Numbered from the stretch's first letter, positions 1 to 8,958 are shown. The stretch: 64,000 nucleotides of DNA from a bacterium (GCA_017396695.1 JAFQLC010000025.1:1-64000), one strand, 5' to 3'. Translations and numbers: made by a program. The notes: generated by a model not told the origin, from the letters alone.

Positions 1-1
1 G

Positions 2-61
2 CAACAAAGCATGAAAAATCATGATTTTGAGTTGCTTTTTGAAAGACTGGTTATTTTTTAA
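2..61 (+). CDS. possible 3' end of a gene entering from the left edge
   Basis: One frame is open from the first bases to a TAA at 59-61. It encodes about 19 residues ending FELLFERLVIF, with no visible start. It could be the C-terminus of a gene lying mostly outside the window. A short chance frame is equally possible, because 60 bases cannot discriminate. No product is assigned. Confidence 0.25.
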   Translation, partial: QQSMKNHDFELLFERLVIF

Positions 62-316
62 AATATAGGTTTTTTTAAAGTAGCATGGCGCTGTCAAGTA
101 TTAGTTAAGTTTTTTTGAGAAATATTTATGTAAATCTTTTGTTAAGCAAAATTAAAACCTCAAAATCCTTCAAAAATACGAGGAAATAATGAAACTACAA
201 GTGTAAAATTACATTATATTCAGTTAGATATAAAAATAAATTTGCCCAAGGAAAATTATTCAGATACTATATTATGTAAGGTATCGAATCCAAATAAATC
301 CCGACAAGGAGGATAA
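62..316. other. AT-rich intergenic leader before the corrinoid adenosyltransferase
   Basis: This stretch holds no convincing gene. It is very AT-rich and ends in a strong ribosome binding site, AAGGAGG at 306-312, four bases before the TTG start at 317. I looked for a cobalamin riboswitch because the next gene is a corrinoid enzyme. I did not recognise a B12-box-like motif, so no riboswitch is claimed. Confidence 0.4.
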
Positions 317-850
317 TTGTTAGAAAACGGTTACATACAAATTTACACAGGTGATGGAAAAGGCAAAACCACAGCAGCGTTGGGATTGGCATTAAGAGCA
401 CTGGGACATGGCTGGAAAGTTCTTATCATTCAATTTACAAAGGGTGATAAGGGTACAACATATGGAGAAATTGCATCTTCAGGTCGCTTTGCGGATAACT
501 TAGATGTTGTTCAATGTGGCTTGGACAGAGTTTGCTATTCTCACAACACAAATATTGAAGATTACAAAGAGGCAAAAAGAGGCTGGGGAATCGCTAAGGA
601 TGCAATCTTGAGCGGTAAATATGGCCTTATTATTCTTGATGAAATCAATATTTGTTTAGACCTTGGAATGTTAAAACTTGAAGATGTGAAACAAGTTTTG
701 ATGAACAAGCCGAGAAACTTAGAAATTGTTTTGACAGGAAGACGCGCTCCTCAAGAGCTTGTTGCAATGGCACATTTAGTAACAGAAATGCAACCTGTTA
801 AACACTATTTCGATATCGGCGTGATGGCAAGGAGAGGTATCGAGTACTAG
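317..850 (+). CDS. cobO: cob(I)yrinic acid a,c-diamide adenosyltransferase (CobO/BtuR family)
   Basis: The protein (177 aa) is predicted to transfer the 5'-deoxyadenosyl group of ATP to the cobalt of a corrinoid, the last activation step of coenzyme B12 synthesis or salvage, in the cytosol. It has an N-terminal P-loop typical of the family (GDGKGKTTAALG, residues 13-24), the family sequence QFTKG soon after, and the acidic IILDEINICLDLG segment near residues 105-117. Length is normal for CobO/BtuR. The start is TTG at 317, chosen because a near-perfect AAGGAGG lies four bases upstream. No other cobalamin genes are visible nearby, so salvage is as likely as full synthesis. An imperfect hairpin with a T-run follows at 872-904. 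Confidence 0.88.
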   Translation: MLENGYIQIYTGDGKGKTTAALGLALRALGHGWKVLIIQFTKGDKGTTYGEIASSGRFADNLDVVQCGLDRVCYSHNTNIEDYKEAKRGWGIAKDAILSGKYGLIILDEINICLDLGMLKLEDVKQVLMNKPRNLEIVLTGRRAPQELVAMAHLVTEMQPVKHYFDIGVMARRGIEY

Positions 851-871
851 AGAAAGATTTTAATGGGGAAA

Positions 872-904
872 TGGGGGTTTAGAAATTCTATACTCCCTTT
901 TTTT
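872..904 (+). terminator. likely intrinsic terminator after cobO
   Basis: A G-rich arm (GGGGG, with TAGAA), a short loop, then TTCTA and TCCC form an imperfect hairpin followed directly by seven T residues. It sits about 20 bases after the cobO stop and in the right orientation for it. Confidence 0.55.
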
Positions 905-1185
905 ATGCGAGCGAAGTTAAAATCGTAGTGCGACGCACTAGATTTTAACGAGCGAGCCTTTAGTTTCAATTTTTATTTGTGATTTTTTTGAAATTTTGCC
1001 TTTCTTCACTTTTTCTTTTTGTTCAAACGCCGATGCAAAAAGAAAAAGTGAACCGAAAAAGAAAAACACGGCTTCCGTGGGGTAGCCCTAGAATATTGTA
1101 TGGAAAATAACTGTCTAATAATTATTTTCATTAAAGTATATCTTTCTTATTTTTGTTTTAAAATATAACCAAAGGAGAATTTGTT
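905..1185. repeat. gene-free region made of consecutive inverted repeats
   Basis: No gene is supported here. Three hairpins are visible. At 916-949 GTTAAAATC pairs with GATTTTAAC and TAGTGCG pairs with CGCACTA, with one bulged base. At 1005-1021 and 1036-1052 there is a perfect 17-bp inverted repeat (arm TTCACTTTTTCTTTTTG). At 1067-1079 CACGG and CCGTG flank three bases. The GC-rich base composition of the first repeat differs from its surroundings. The block may be a dispersed palindromic element, but no second copy is present in this window. Confidence 0.5.
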
Positions 1186-1386
1186 ATGTATTATGTTTAT
1201 GTAAAAGAAGAAAATTTGTTTGATTCAAAAAGATTAATTGGCGAATATAGAGATGTGGATAAAGCATACGAAAGAGCTGACAAAGAAGTTGCAAAAAATC
1301 CTAATGTTAAATATTCAATCGAAGAATCAAACGGAAACGTGGATAATTACGGTGAATTAATTACAACTGTTGTTAAGGAAAACTAG
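1186..1386 (+). CDS. small hypothetical protein
   Basis: A 66-aa charged protein beginning MYYVYVKEENLFDSKRL, with an AAGGAG ribosome site at about 1171-1176. It has no signal peptide or membrane segment. The alternating hydrophobic start (YYVYV) suggests a small alpha-beta fold. It lies six bases before the YbaK-like gene on the same strand, so the two are probably co-transcribed. Codon use and the clear ribosome site support a real gene. I do not recognise a family and propose no function. Confidence 0.6.
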   Translation: MYYVYVKEENLFDSKRLIGEYRDVDKAYERADKEVAKNPNVKYSIEESNGNVDNYGELITTVVKEN

Positions 1387-1392
1387 CTTATA

Positions 1393-1917
1393 ATGGCAAT
1401 AGATAAAGCAAGAGAGCATTTGGCGCAATTTGGCGCTCAAGATAGAATTTTAGAATTTGAAACATCTTCTGCAACAGTAGAGCTTGCGGCAGATGCAGCA
1501 GGGGTTGAGCCTGCAAGAATTGCAAAAACTTTATCTTTTGATGTATTAGGCGGTACAGTTCTTGTTGTTTGCGCAGGCGATGTAAAAGTTAAAAGCGGAA
1601 AATTTAAAGCATATTTTGGTGTTAAACCAAAAATGCTTGAGTTTGCGCTTGTAGAGCCTCGTGTGGGGCACGCAGTTGGCGGAGTTTGCCCTTTTGGTGT
1701 GAACCCAGATGTTAAAATTTATCTTGATAGTTCACTTAAAAGGTTTGAAACAGTGTATCCTGCTTGTGGAAGCGATAATAGCGCAATTGAGCTAACCTGT
1801 TCAGAGCTTCAAGAATATTCTCGTGCTCTTGATTGGGTTGATGTTTGCGAAGTGCGCGAAGCGTTAGTTTCTGCTCAATTTTTTCATTTTTACATAGAAT
1901 ACGCAAACAATTGCTAG
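1393..1917 (+). CDS. YbaK/EbsC-type aminoacyl-tRNA deacylase
   Basis: A single-domain YbaK-like protein (174 aa). The family hydrolyses mischarged aminoacyl-tRNAs such as Cys-tRNA(Pro) in trans. Family features include the early SSATVELAADAAGVEPARIAKTL-type segment with the conserved lysine, GGTVLVVCAGDVKV, the central GHAVGGVCPFG motif and a late YPACGSDNSAIEL. Homologues usually end near WVDVC. Here about 22 further residues follow, ending FYIEYANNC, and this tail is read antisense to the end of the convergent CstA gene. The two stops therefore overlap by 54 bp. The AAGGA ribosome site is some distance (about 13 bases) from the ATG. Substrate specificity cannot be settled from sequence. Confidence 0.85.
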   Translation: MAIDKAREHLAQFGAQDRILEFETSSATVELAADAAGVEPARIAKTLSFDVLGGTVLVVCAGDVKVKSGKFKAYFGVKPKMLEFALVEPRVGHAVGGVCPFGVNPDVKIYLDSSLKRFETVYPACGSDNSAIELTCSELQEYSRALDWVDVCEVREALVSAQFFHFYIEYANNC

Positions 1918-3303
1918 GCAAATTATTCCAGCAATTGTGTATGATAAATTTAAGTTTAAATTAAAACCAAATTTAGCGTTTAATATAAAGCTTGCAACCA
2001 TAAAGCTCATAAATACGCTAGGAATAAATGTAATCAAGAAATTTTTCTTTGTTTTATAGAGGTAAATTGAAGCTACAAGTAGTACTGGAATTGAGATTAA
2101 CTGGTTGCAGAATGTGAAATATCTCCACACAAGAAAGAATTTTTCGTTATCTAATTTTGCATAAATTAAAACCGCAACCACAAGTGTTACAAGAACAGAT
2201 GCCGTTAAAACCCTGTTCCTAACGCTTTTTTGGTCAATTTTAAAAGTTTCTGCAATTATAATTCTTGCGCCACGAAGTGCAGTATCGCCAGATGTTATTG
2301 GAAGCACAACAACTGCAAAAGCTATAATCCAAGTAAGCATTGCTGGCACAAAATTGTTTGTAACTATGTTTACAACATTCACTTTTCCAACCATATCGGC
2401 AGGCACAAGCCCGTTGGCATAAACATGCATAGCGCCAGCTGCCCAAACCATTGCAATTAGTGATTCAAGGCACATCATTCCATAAAAAACTTCTTTAGCG
2501 TCTTTTTCTTTATCAACTGCTCTTGAAATTATTGTTGATTGAGTTGAATGAAAACCTGAGAGCAATCCACAACTCACTGTCATAAAAAATATCGGAATAA
2601 GCGCTAAATTTTGTGGGTGTTTGTTTAAATTATGAAAATCAATTTCTTCTAATGTTATGCCGTGCGTTATAAAACCAAGTAAAATAAGCCCTGTGCCCAA
2701 AATTAAAAGTGCACCAAAATATGGGTAAAACTTTCCTATAATTTTATCTATTGGGAATAATGTTGCAACAATAAAATAAAGAAGAACTGCAGAATACAAA
2801 ACAACCATAATCGGGTTGGTTAGTGAAAAATCTCGAACCTTGAAGCATTCTGCGGCAATGATATCTCCTGAACTATATAAAAACACGCTTGATACCATAA
2901 CAAGCATAATAACAACAAGTGCTAAAAAGAATTTGTTTGCGGCTTTACCTAAATATTTTTCAATGAGCCCTGTAATTTGTGCCCCATTTTCTCTAATTGA
3001 TAGCATTCCTGTTGCATAATCGTGCACTGCACCCATTAAAATACAGCCTGTTGGAATTAAAATAAATGCAATTGGCCCAAATAAAATCCCCTGAATTGCC
3101 CCTAAGATTGGCCCAATTCCTGCTATATTTAAGAGTTGAATTAGCATATTTCGCCATTTTGACATCGGCACAAAATCAACTCCGTCATAATTTTTGTGCG
3201 CCGGCGTTTCAGCATTTGTTGGTGCGAAATTTTTTACCACAATTTTTGAATAAAAAATGTAACCTAAAATAAGAATTAAGATTCCAAATAAGAATGTAAA
3301 CAT
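1864..3303 (-). CDS. cstA: CstA-family transporter (carbon starvation/pyruvate uptake)
   Basis: A polytopic inner-membrane protein (479 aa) with about a dozen hydrophobic segments. CstA and its relative BtsT import peptides or pyruvate. Diagnostic family stretches are the N-terminal VDFVPMSKWRNMLIQLLNI followed by AGIGPILGAIQGILFGP, then MGAVHDYATGMLSIRENG and SGFHSTQSTIISRAV. It is shorter than the roughly 700-aa enterobacterial CstA but matches the compact form common in anaerobes. Its last 54 bp overlap the 3' end of the opposing YbaK gene. No two-component regulator of the BtsSR type is next to it. Substrate is inferred from family only. Confidence 0.88.
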   Translation of the reverse strand: MFTFLFGILILILGYIFYSKIVVKNFAPTNAETPAHKNYDGVDFVPMSKWRNMLIQLLNIAGIGPILGAIQGILFGPIAFILIPTGCILMGAVHDYATGMLSIRENGAQITGLIEKYLGKAANKFFLALVVIMLVMVSSVFLYSSGDIIAAECFKVRDFSLTNPIMVVLYSAVLLYFIVATLFPIDKIIGKFYPYFGALLILGTGLILLGFITHGITLEEIDFHNLNKHPQNLALIPIFFMTVSCGLLSGFHSTQSTIISRAVDKEKDAKEVFYGMMCLESLIAMVWAAGAMHVYANGLVPADMVGKVNVVNIVTNNFVPAMLTWIIAFAVVVLPITSGDTALRGARIIIAETFKIDQKSVRNRVLTASVLVTLVVAVLIYAKLDNEKFFLVWRYFTFCNQLISIPVLLVASIYLYKTKKNFLITFIPSVFMSFMVASFILNAKFGFNLNLNLSYTIAGIICLAIVCVFYVKMKKLSRN

Positions 3304-3367
3304 AAAAAGCCTCTTTTAGTTTATAAAAATATTATAAGGCATAATTTTTTTATAATATAATTTTTGT

Positions 3368-3709
3368 ATGTTTAAAAGTTTAACGCCGATAATTTTACTT
3401 ACAATTTCAAATATATTTATGACTTTTGCGTGGTATGGGCACTTGCGTTTTAAAAGCAGTGCGCTTTGGATTGTTATTCTTGTAAGCTGGGGGATTGCTT
3501 TTGTTGAATATTGTTTTCAGGTTCCCGCAAATAGAATTGGACACGAATTTTTTGACGCAGCACAACTCAAAACAATTCAAGAAATAATTACTCTTATTGT
3601 TTTTTGCGTGTTTTCTATTTTTTATCTCAAAGAAAACCTAAAATGGAATTACCTTGTAGGTTTCGCGTTTATTATTCTTGCAGCATTTTTTGTGTTTAAG
3701 AAGTGGTAA
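3368..3709 (+). CDS. DUF486 / DMT-like small membrane protein
   Basis: A 113-aa protein with four hydrophobic segments, matching the DUF486 family of the drug/metabolite transporter superfamily almost throughout. The signature blocks are SNIFMTFAWYGHLRFK, VSWGIAFVEYCFQVPANRIG, the QLKTIQEIITL segment and the final WNYLVGFAFIILAAFFVF. The family is widespread but its substrate is unknown. It is divergent from cstA with about 65 bp between them, so the two may share a promoter region. It could act as a four-helix dimeric exporter like EmrE, but that is inference from fold class. Confidence 0.85.
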   Translation: MFKSLTPIILLTISNIFMTFAWYGHLRFKSSALWIVILVSWGIAFVEYCFQVPANRIGHEFFDAAQLKTIQEIITLIVFCVFSIFYLKENLKWNYLVGFAFIILAAFFVFKKW

Positions 3710-3741
3710 CAATCCATTTATTTACGTGGTTCTTGTGTAAA

Positions 3742-4449
3742 TTAGTTAATTGGTATTCCACATTCAGCAGGTCCAGGTTGCGCGTAGCTTGGCCCAGTTA
3801 AAATTAGTGGCCTTGCGCTATAATCTTCATCTATAAGAAAACCTGGTAAATTGCCAAGCGCAAAAGATTCATTGCCTGCTGTGACATTGCCTGGGATTGG
3901 TTTATTTGGAGAGTAATAGCTTCCTTTTCCATCAATATCAACAAAAGCAACAAATGAAGCAACAGGAATAGATGAGAGTATATTACCTGCATCATCTCTT
4001 TTTACATGAAGTCTGCAAATAGGCTGCCCATTGCCACCCGGACCCCATATGTAAAATACCATACCATTTAATGTTTCAATTTTGCATTGGCTTTTGTTTC
4101 TCGCTGCACCCAAATAAGCGCTTGTGTCGCTTTCGTTTCCTATGGCGTCTGTTGCCCTTGTTGTGTTTAATGTTTCATTTAAGCCTTTGCATAGTTGCAT
4201 AACTGGTCTAACATCGTTAATTGTGCTTTTTGGAAACCTGTGGTGTGTATATTTCGTTCTTAATATTGCTTCACGAACAGAGTCAGACAAAGTTGTTTGT
4301 GCCTGTTGGAATTGATATTTGTACTGAATTTCACGTGGTTTTACTATACTTACGGCGAGTGCCATCATAACCCCAATAATACCTAAAGCAATTAAAATTT
4401 CAGTTAACGTGAAAGCTAATTTTTTCAAGATTTTTCTCCGTTTATACAC
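3742..4449 (-). CDS. pseudopilin-like protein with prepilin N-terminus
   Basis: A 235-aa protein with a type III prepilin signal. A basic leader (MYKRRKILKKLA) is followed by cleavage between A12 and F13, with the conserved glutamate at +5 (FTLTE), then a hydrophobic helix of about 20 residues. The mature domain contains YQFQQAQTTLSDSVREAILRTK and ends with CGIPIN. It is predicted to be processed by a prepilin peptidase and built into a type IV pilus or type II secretion-like pseudopilus. It is divergent from the six-gene pseudopilin cluster at 4693-12242 and likely functions with it. A TGgTATAAT extended -10 box lies just upstream at 4461-4469. Cargo or tip function is unknown. Confidence 0.8.
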   Translation of the reverse strand: MYKRRKILKKLAFTLTEILIALGIIGVMMALAVSIVKPREIQYKYQFQQAQTTLSDSVREAILRTKYTHHRFPKSTINDVRPVMQLCKGLNETLNTTRATDAIGNESDTSAYLGAARNKSQCKIETLNGMVFYIWGPGGNGQPICRLHVKRDDAGNILSSIPVASFVAFVDIDGKGSYYSPNKPIPGNVTAGNESFALGNLPGFLIDEDYSARPLILTGPSYAQPGPAECGIPIN

Positions 4450-4460
4450 CTTTTATACGA

Positions 4461-4469
4461 ATTATACCA
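4461..4469 (-). promoter_or_regulatory. extended -10 promoter element for the divergent pseudopilin
   Basis: On the minus strand the bases read TGGTATAAT, a consensus -10 hexamer with the TGn extension. It is 12 bases upstream of the ATG at 4449, which leaves a very short leader. No good -35 hexamer is seen at the proper distance. Confidence 0.4.
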
Positions 4470-4517
4470 CATTTTTTAGTTTTGTAACTTTTTTTGACAT
4501 TTTTTTATTGATTTGTG

Positions 4518-4547
4518 TTACAAAAATTGATATAGTGGGTATATAAA
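4518..4547 (+). promoter_or_regulatory. possible sigma-70 promoter for the pseudopilin operon
   Basis: TTACAA at 4518-4523 and TATAAA at 4542-4547 are separated by 18 bp and point toward the gene at 4693. This would give a leader of roughly 140 bases. In so AT-rich a sequence, chance matches are common, so this is only a candidate. Confidence 0.3.
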
Positions 4548-4692
4548 ATTTACATGTGTAATTTATTATAGGTGGCTGCTATAGTATGTTTTTAAAGATG
4601 GAAAAAACGAGTGAGAGAGGCTTTAAATTTAAAACTTCGCCTTTTGGCTGCCTTTTGTTTGGATTTTATTAGTATTTCTAAGGGGTAATTAT

Positions 4693-7563
4693 ATGGTAAT
4701 GAATTGCAGAAAATACAAAGCATTTACTTTGATTGAATTGATGACAACGACATTAATTATGGCGATTATCATCTGTGCCGCAATTCCTTTTGCAATGAAA
4801 AAAGACATCCAAAAAAGGGCAGTTGCAGGGCATATTGGTCTTTTTGAATGCTATTACGATTCTAGTGGCAGATTGATGCAGCATATAAGAACAAAAGACG
4901 GCGAAGAAACAAGAACTGCCGCAAGTGGTGGGAAATGCGTCTTTAACCCTAATGCTAACTACGCAAAAGGTGCTAAAAACTTCCAAATTGTTGCAATCGG
5001 CGGTGGCGGTGCAGGTGGAACATATAACACTCATGATACCGATGCCGATTTAACAAGATATTTAAATCAAGGTGTTTCTGCAAATGATACCCTTGAGAGT
5101 AATCATATAAAATATCTCATGGATCATGGCAGATTAAAATTTGGAACTCTATCGAACACAGGTGGTCTAAACGCATGGAACTGGAACGGGCAAAAAGAAG
5201 AAGAAAATAAGATTTGTTACAGATGGTATACGGATAGTTGCGGCAATTGCAGGGGTTACCATGAAGGCAATTGTCCGAACTTCTATTATAAAAATGGGGT
5301 GAGAACAAGGGGATGTCAAAATCACGCTGCCGCAGGTAAACAATTCTGTGAAGTAGTGAGTCGTGAAAACCGCTCTAATGCTGACTACATCTCTGTATAT
5401 AACATAGGTCCAAGGCTATGTTCACTCAATCGCTCCACTAAGCCTTATGACGGCAGAAATAGACTTATGGAAGATGATCTTCCTGAAGAGGATATTTTCC
5501 AAGCTATATATAAATATTATGCTATTGCAGGCAAATATCAAGTTGGAAACAGTGGAGATATAACATATCATATCAAAGCACCATCAGGTATTTCTTCTTG
5601 CGCTTGCTTAAATAACCCTACGCAAACAAGTGGTTGTATGGGTACTAAAAAATATTCTGCTGCTGGTGCTGCAGGCGATGCATATGATTATTCAACACAC
5701 AGCGGTATTCTTCGTGGCGCTTATGCTGGAAATAGCTTCTTAACAACGAATGATTCAGTTGACCAAGCTGGACTAAATAGATATATTACTGGTTTTTGTG
5801 ATAGTAAATTATATTTATCAGGTACAAGCTTTACATGTGGCACTGCTGGAAATAATAATGGATACAATGATAACGCATGTAATGGTTCAACCGAAAAAAC
5901 AGCTTCCCAAAGAGGTTTTCCTAATTTCTATTACAGAGGAAACAACTACGTAAGTAATCGTGTCATTGGATATAATAAATCAAGCATTGATAGCTATTCT
6001 CCTTGGTATGCAAAAATTAGTATGGTTTGGAATACACATAACAACCATAAAGCACAAGGCACAAATAGCTTGAACGATTATGGCGGTGATGTATATTTCA
6101 GACTTGTAACACATAATGGCGTAAGCAATCATGCAATTATTCCTAGAGGTCACCACGGTGATATCAGCACCACAAATGGCGGAAATGCTCAAAAATCAGC
6201 TCAAGAGGCAATAAGCAGTAATTTCCCAGGATATATATCAAGCACATTCTCAAGTGCAAATAACCCTGCAACTGCTTGTCAACCTTTGAGCAATACTTAT
6301 TCACGAACAGATACAAGAATTTATCAAATGGGTGCGCAATGCAGTGGCTATGCATCCACAACTTGTAACTGCGTAACTACTTGTAGCGAAGAGGGCGGTT
6401 GCTCAACCTCTTGCGATAGTGGTAGTGCATCTTGTTCGGATTCCGAACCTCTTAAAAATTATTATACCGGCGGCTCTAAAAATAGTCCTGCTCATATTAC
6501 TCAAACAGCTTCTTGTACAAGTTCAGCCTGTGGTTCTTGTAGCTGCACAGCTTCATGCACCGCAACAAATAATGTTCCGACTTATACAGATTCAGAATAT
6601 ACTTGCGAACACTTAAATTGTTGCAACAATTACAGTCAAGGTAGCAAAAAATATACAATTAGGTATTTGACAGGTGAGCTTGCTTATGAAGGTGAGCAAA
6701 GAATAGAACGCAATTTTGCACATCGTAGCCAACAATTAGACTGTAATTCGCAATTATATATCTATCGTCAAATCAAAGAGGTGCCATACGAAAGAGCATT
6801 CGTTGCATCTGCTGGTCAAAACGGCGCAGTAAGACAAGCGGCATATCCTAAAATTGACGAAGAGCTTACTCTGATTCCTGGGCTTGGCGGTGTTGTAAGT
6901 GGTGGCGAAAATGCTAACGGCAAACCAACAACTATTAAAAACGAAAACGGGAAAGTTATATTGTCTGCCCAAGGTGGCGCCAAAGGCGCAAGCGATAAGC
7001 TAAATGACACTTGGGTTGGTCCTTGTATGGTGTTTAGCCACAGAGGTACCTTTAATCCAAGCCAACCAGGTTGTATGGCCCGCCATGACATTATGAAAAA
7101 ACCAACATATAATTCTCTTCTTATGGCAAATATGCAATATTTAGACAGTGTTTCCGTAAAAACAGGTGAAGATTATAAAGATATGCCGGGGCTTGGCGGA
7201 GATGGTGCATACGCAAATGTATTCCCTGATAGATTCTTATTGAGTAAAGCAATAAGAGACCAAATCAAATTAGAAACTACATATATTGGACCTAACCAAA
7301 AAAATCCTTGGAGTAAAACTGAGGGTAAATATGTTGTTAAAGGTTTTGATAAATTTATTTACGATACTTCAAAAGGTCAAGTAAATGAAGAATTCCTTGG
7401 TAACGGCAGTTTTGCTAGAGCGTTCAAACAAAGATATGATCAGCTTTCACGAGCTTCAGCAACTTTCCTTGACGATTCATCTACAACAAAACGTGACGGC
7501 AGAGTTCCAAACTTCACAAAAGCTACAAATGGCAATAACGGAGCGATAGTAATTATATGGTAA
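4693..7563 (+). CDS. giant pseudopilin with cysteine-rich and glycine-rich regions
   Basis: At 956 aa this is far larger than ordinary pilins (about 150 aa). The prepilin signal is clear: KA|FTLIE with glutamate at +5 (residues 9-15), then a hydrophobic helix to about residue 34. A GGGGAGG motif (103-109) follows a beta-like strand, and later Gly-rich blocks include PGLGGVV and AQGGAKGA. A middle region near residues 550-640 is packed with cysteines (for example SCSCTASC), suggesting disulfide cross-linking outside the cell. The protein ends GAIVIIW, a tail shared by the next two genes. Glycine-rich domains that open with GGGGAGG and close with a GxVxIxW strand occur in phage tail adhesins. 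It is therefore inferred to be a minor tip pilin with adhesive role. The AAGGGG site at 4680 supports the first ATG. Its stop overlaps the next start by 7 bp. Confidence 0.75.
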   Translation: MVMNCRKYKAFTLIELMTTTLIMAIIICAAIPFAMKKDIQKRAVAGHIGLFECYYDSSGRLMQHIRTKDGEETRTAASGGKCVFNPNANYAKGAKNFQIVAIGGGGAGGTYNTHDTDADLTRYLNQGVSANDTLESNHIKYLMDHGRLKFGTLSNTGGLNAWNWNGQKEEENKICYRWYTDSCGNCRGYHEGNCPNFYYKNGVRTRGCQNHAAAGKQFCEVVSRENRSNADYISVYNIGPRLCSLNRSTKPYDGRNRLMEDDLPEEDIFQAIYKYYAIAGKYQVGNSGDITYHIKAPSGISSCACLNNPTQTSGCMGTKKYSAAGAAGDAYDYSTHSGILRGAYAGNSFLTTNDSVDQAGLNRYITGFCDSKLYLSGTSFTCGTAGNNNGYNDNACNGSTEKTASQRGFPNFYYRGNNYVSNRVIGYNKSSIDSYSPWYAKISMVWNTHNNHKAQGTNSLNDYGGDVYFRLVTHNGVSNHAIIPRGHHGDISTTNGGNAQKSAQEAISSNFPGYISSTFSSANNPATACQPLSNTYSRTDTRIYQMGAQCSGYASTTCNCVTTCSEEGGCSTSCDSGSASCSDSEPLKNYYTGGSKNSPAHITQTASCTSSACGSCSCTASCTATNNVPTYTDSEYTCEHLNCCNNYSQGSKKYTIRYLTGELAYEGEQRIERNFAHRSQQLDCNSQLYIYRQIKEVPYERAFVASAGQNGAVRQAAYPKIDEELTLIPGLGGVVSGGENANGKPTTIKNENGKVILSAQGGAKGASDKLNDTWVGPCMVFSHRGTFNPSQPGCMARHDIMKKPTYNSLLMANMQYLDSVSVKTGEDYKDMPGLGGDGAYANVFPDRFLLSKAIRDQIKLETTYIGPNQKNPWSKTEGKYVVKGFDKFIYDTSKGQVNEEFLGNGSFARAFKQRYDQLSRASATFLDDSSTTKRDGRVPNFTKATNGNNGAIVIIW

Positions 7564-8930
7564 TCAAAAAAGAAAAACTAAAAAAAATAGCTTTTTCGCT
7601 TGCAGAAGCAATGATTTCAATGCTCATAATATCTGCAATTGCAACAATGTCAATAAAGCTTTTTGCAGGTCAAAAAACAAAAAAAGCCGCTGATATGGCA
7701 CATCACATCATGGGGTGCTACATCACAAACACTGGTGCTATTGCTGCAATGTCTATGGAAATTGGCAAGCCTGAAACGCTTTATATCGAAAGTTTGGGCC
7801 CAGGTGCAACTCCAACAACCTTAAATGGTGTTCCGGTGTCGGAAGGCATAGGTAATATGAAATTATATTATAACGGGCAAAGAGAAGCGGCTACGGAGCA
7901 CTTTAACTACACTCCTATTCCGATTAGTGGCATTGATGGTCCGTTTTGTGCCATGGACGTAACTGAAACATTAAGCTCTACCGCAAGAACTGTTGCAATG
8001 ATAGGCGGTGGTGGTTTTGGCTTTATGTCAAACGGCCCTACATGGGCAGAATATAACCGTCCAGGAGACTCTGGTTTTTTTGCAACATATACAAATCTTG
8101 ATTTCACACGTCCTGGAATTTATCGTCTATATCCAGGGTTGGGTGCGCAAATTAGGGGTGCAGATATAGAGTCTCAAGCATTAGGTGATTCCACAAATAG
8201 AGAAGGTAGTCCAAGTAGGCTTCTTTATGTTCCAACAAGAGTTGATGCTAACGGTGTTACTACTGAAGTTTTTGGTGTTGGCAACAGTAACGTTGAAACT
8301 TTGGCAGAAGTTCGAGGTGGATATAGTAGAAATCATTATTACCCAATGGGGCCAATTCCTCTTGAAGATATTGGTTGCGATGATAGTCAATCATGTAGAT
8401 TTGAAGGCAGTGAATTCAAATTAGCAACACAAAAATTGAGTGATGCAAAAGCAACAAAATGCGCAGGTAAGACCGAAGCCCAATGTAATGAAATCATGCA
8501 AGATCGCAATACCGACAATTGGACAGAATACAACGAACCAAGACAATTATTTAGCGAACAAAGATTTAAAAATTATGTTACAAAAACCGTTCCAACAGCT
8601 TCAGGTGATGAAGTTCAAAGCACTTTTGCTGGCAATAACGGAGCCGATGCATTTAACGATTACTATAAAGGCGGAACAATGATTGCAACGGAAGCTAGTA
8701 ATAAGATTATGGTTGGCATGAATGACCTTGCACCAAGATGCGCTAATGATATGCATGACTTCTTAAAACTTGCTGCAAATAGTGGTGCACCTACAATATT
8801 CACAGGCACTGTAAATGATGAATATTTATATACATTCGGAACAGGTGGTGCTTGTTCAAATTATCATAATTTTAGCGCGGGCACAAATGCTACACCAGGT
8901 AAAGGTGGTGCAGTGTTTGTTATTTGGTAA
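7557..8930 (+). CDS. large pseudopilin with glycine-rich domain
   Basis: A 457-aa protein with prepilin signal IA|FSLAE (F13, E17) and hydrophobic helix to about residue 36. The family-like glycine motif IGGGGFGF lies at 149-156, and the protein ends GAVFVIW, matching the tails of the proteins before and after. It starts 7 bp inside the previous gene, so translation is probably coupled. The central region is acidic and Asn/Gly-rich with a few paired cysteines (CDDSQSC). Interpretation is as for the preceding gene: an extracellular minor pilin whose globular part resembles a glycine-rich adhesin. No homologue of known function was recognised. Confidence 0.75.
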   Translation: MVIKKEKLKKIAFSLAEAMISMLIISAIATMSIKLFAGQKTKKAADMAHHIMGCYITNTGAIAAMSMEIGKPETLYIESLGPGATPTTLNGVPVSEGIGNMKLYYNGQREAATEHFNYTPIPISGIDGPFCAMDVTETLSSTARTVAMIGGGGFGFMSNGPTWAEYNRPGDSGFFATYTNLDFTRPGIYRLYPGLGAQIRGADIESQALGDSTNREGSPSRLLYVPTRVDANGVTTEVFGVGNSNVETLAEVRGGYSRNHYYPMGPIPLEDIGCDDSQSCRFEGSEFKLATQKLSDAKATKCAGKTEAQCNEIMQDRNTDNWTEYNEPRQLFSEQRFKNYVTKTVPTASGDEVQSTFAGNNGADAFNDYYKGGTMIATEASNKIMVGMNDLAPRCANDMHDFLKLAANSGAPTIFTGTVNDEYLYTFGTGGACSNYHNFSAGTNATPGKGGAVFVIW

Positions 8931-8958
8931 AAATAGATAAATTATAAAAGGATATAAA

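Noticed and set aside
62-316. Cobalamin riboswitch before cobO
   Set aside because: No recognisable B12 box or conserved multi-stem layout; sequence is AT-rich and unstructured by eye.
5117-7091. Minus-strand frames opposite the giant pseudopilin
   Set aside because: Cys/Ser-rich shadows of the plus-strand codons without ribosome sites.
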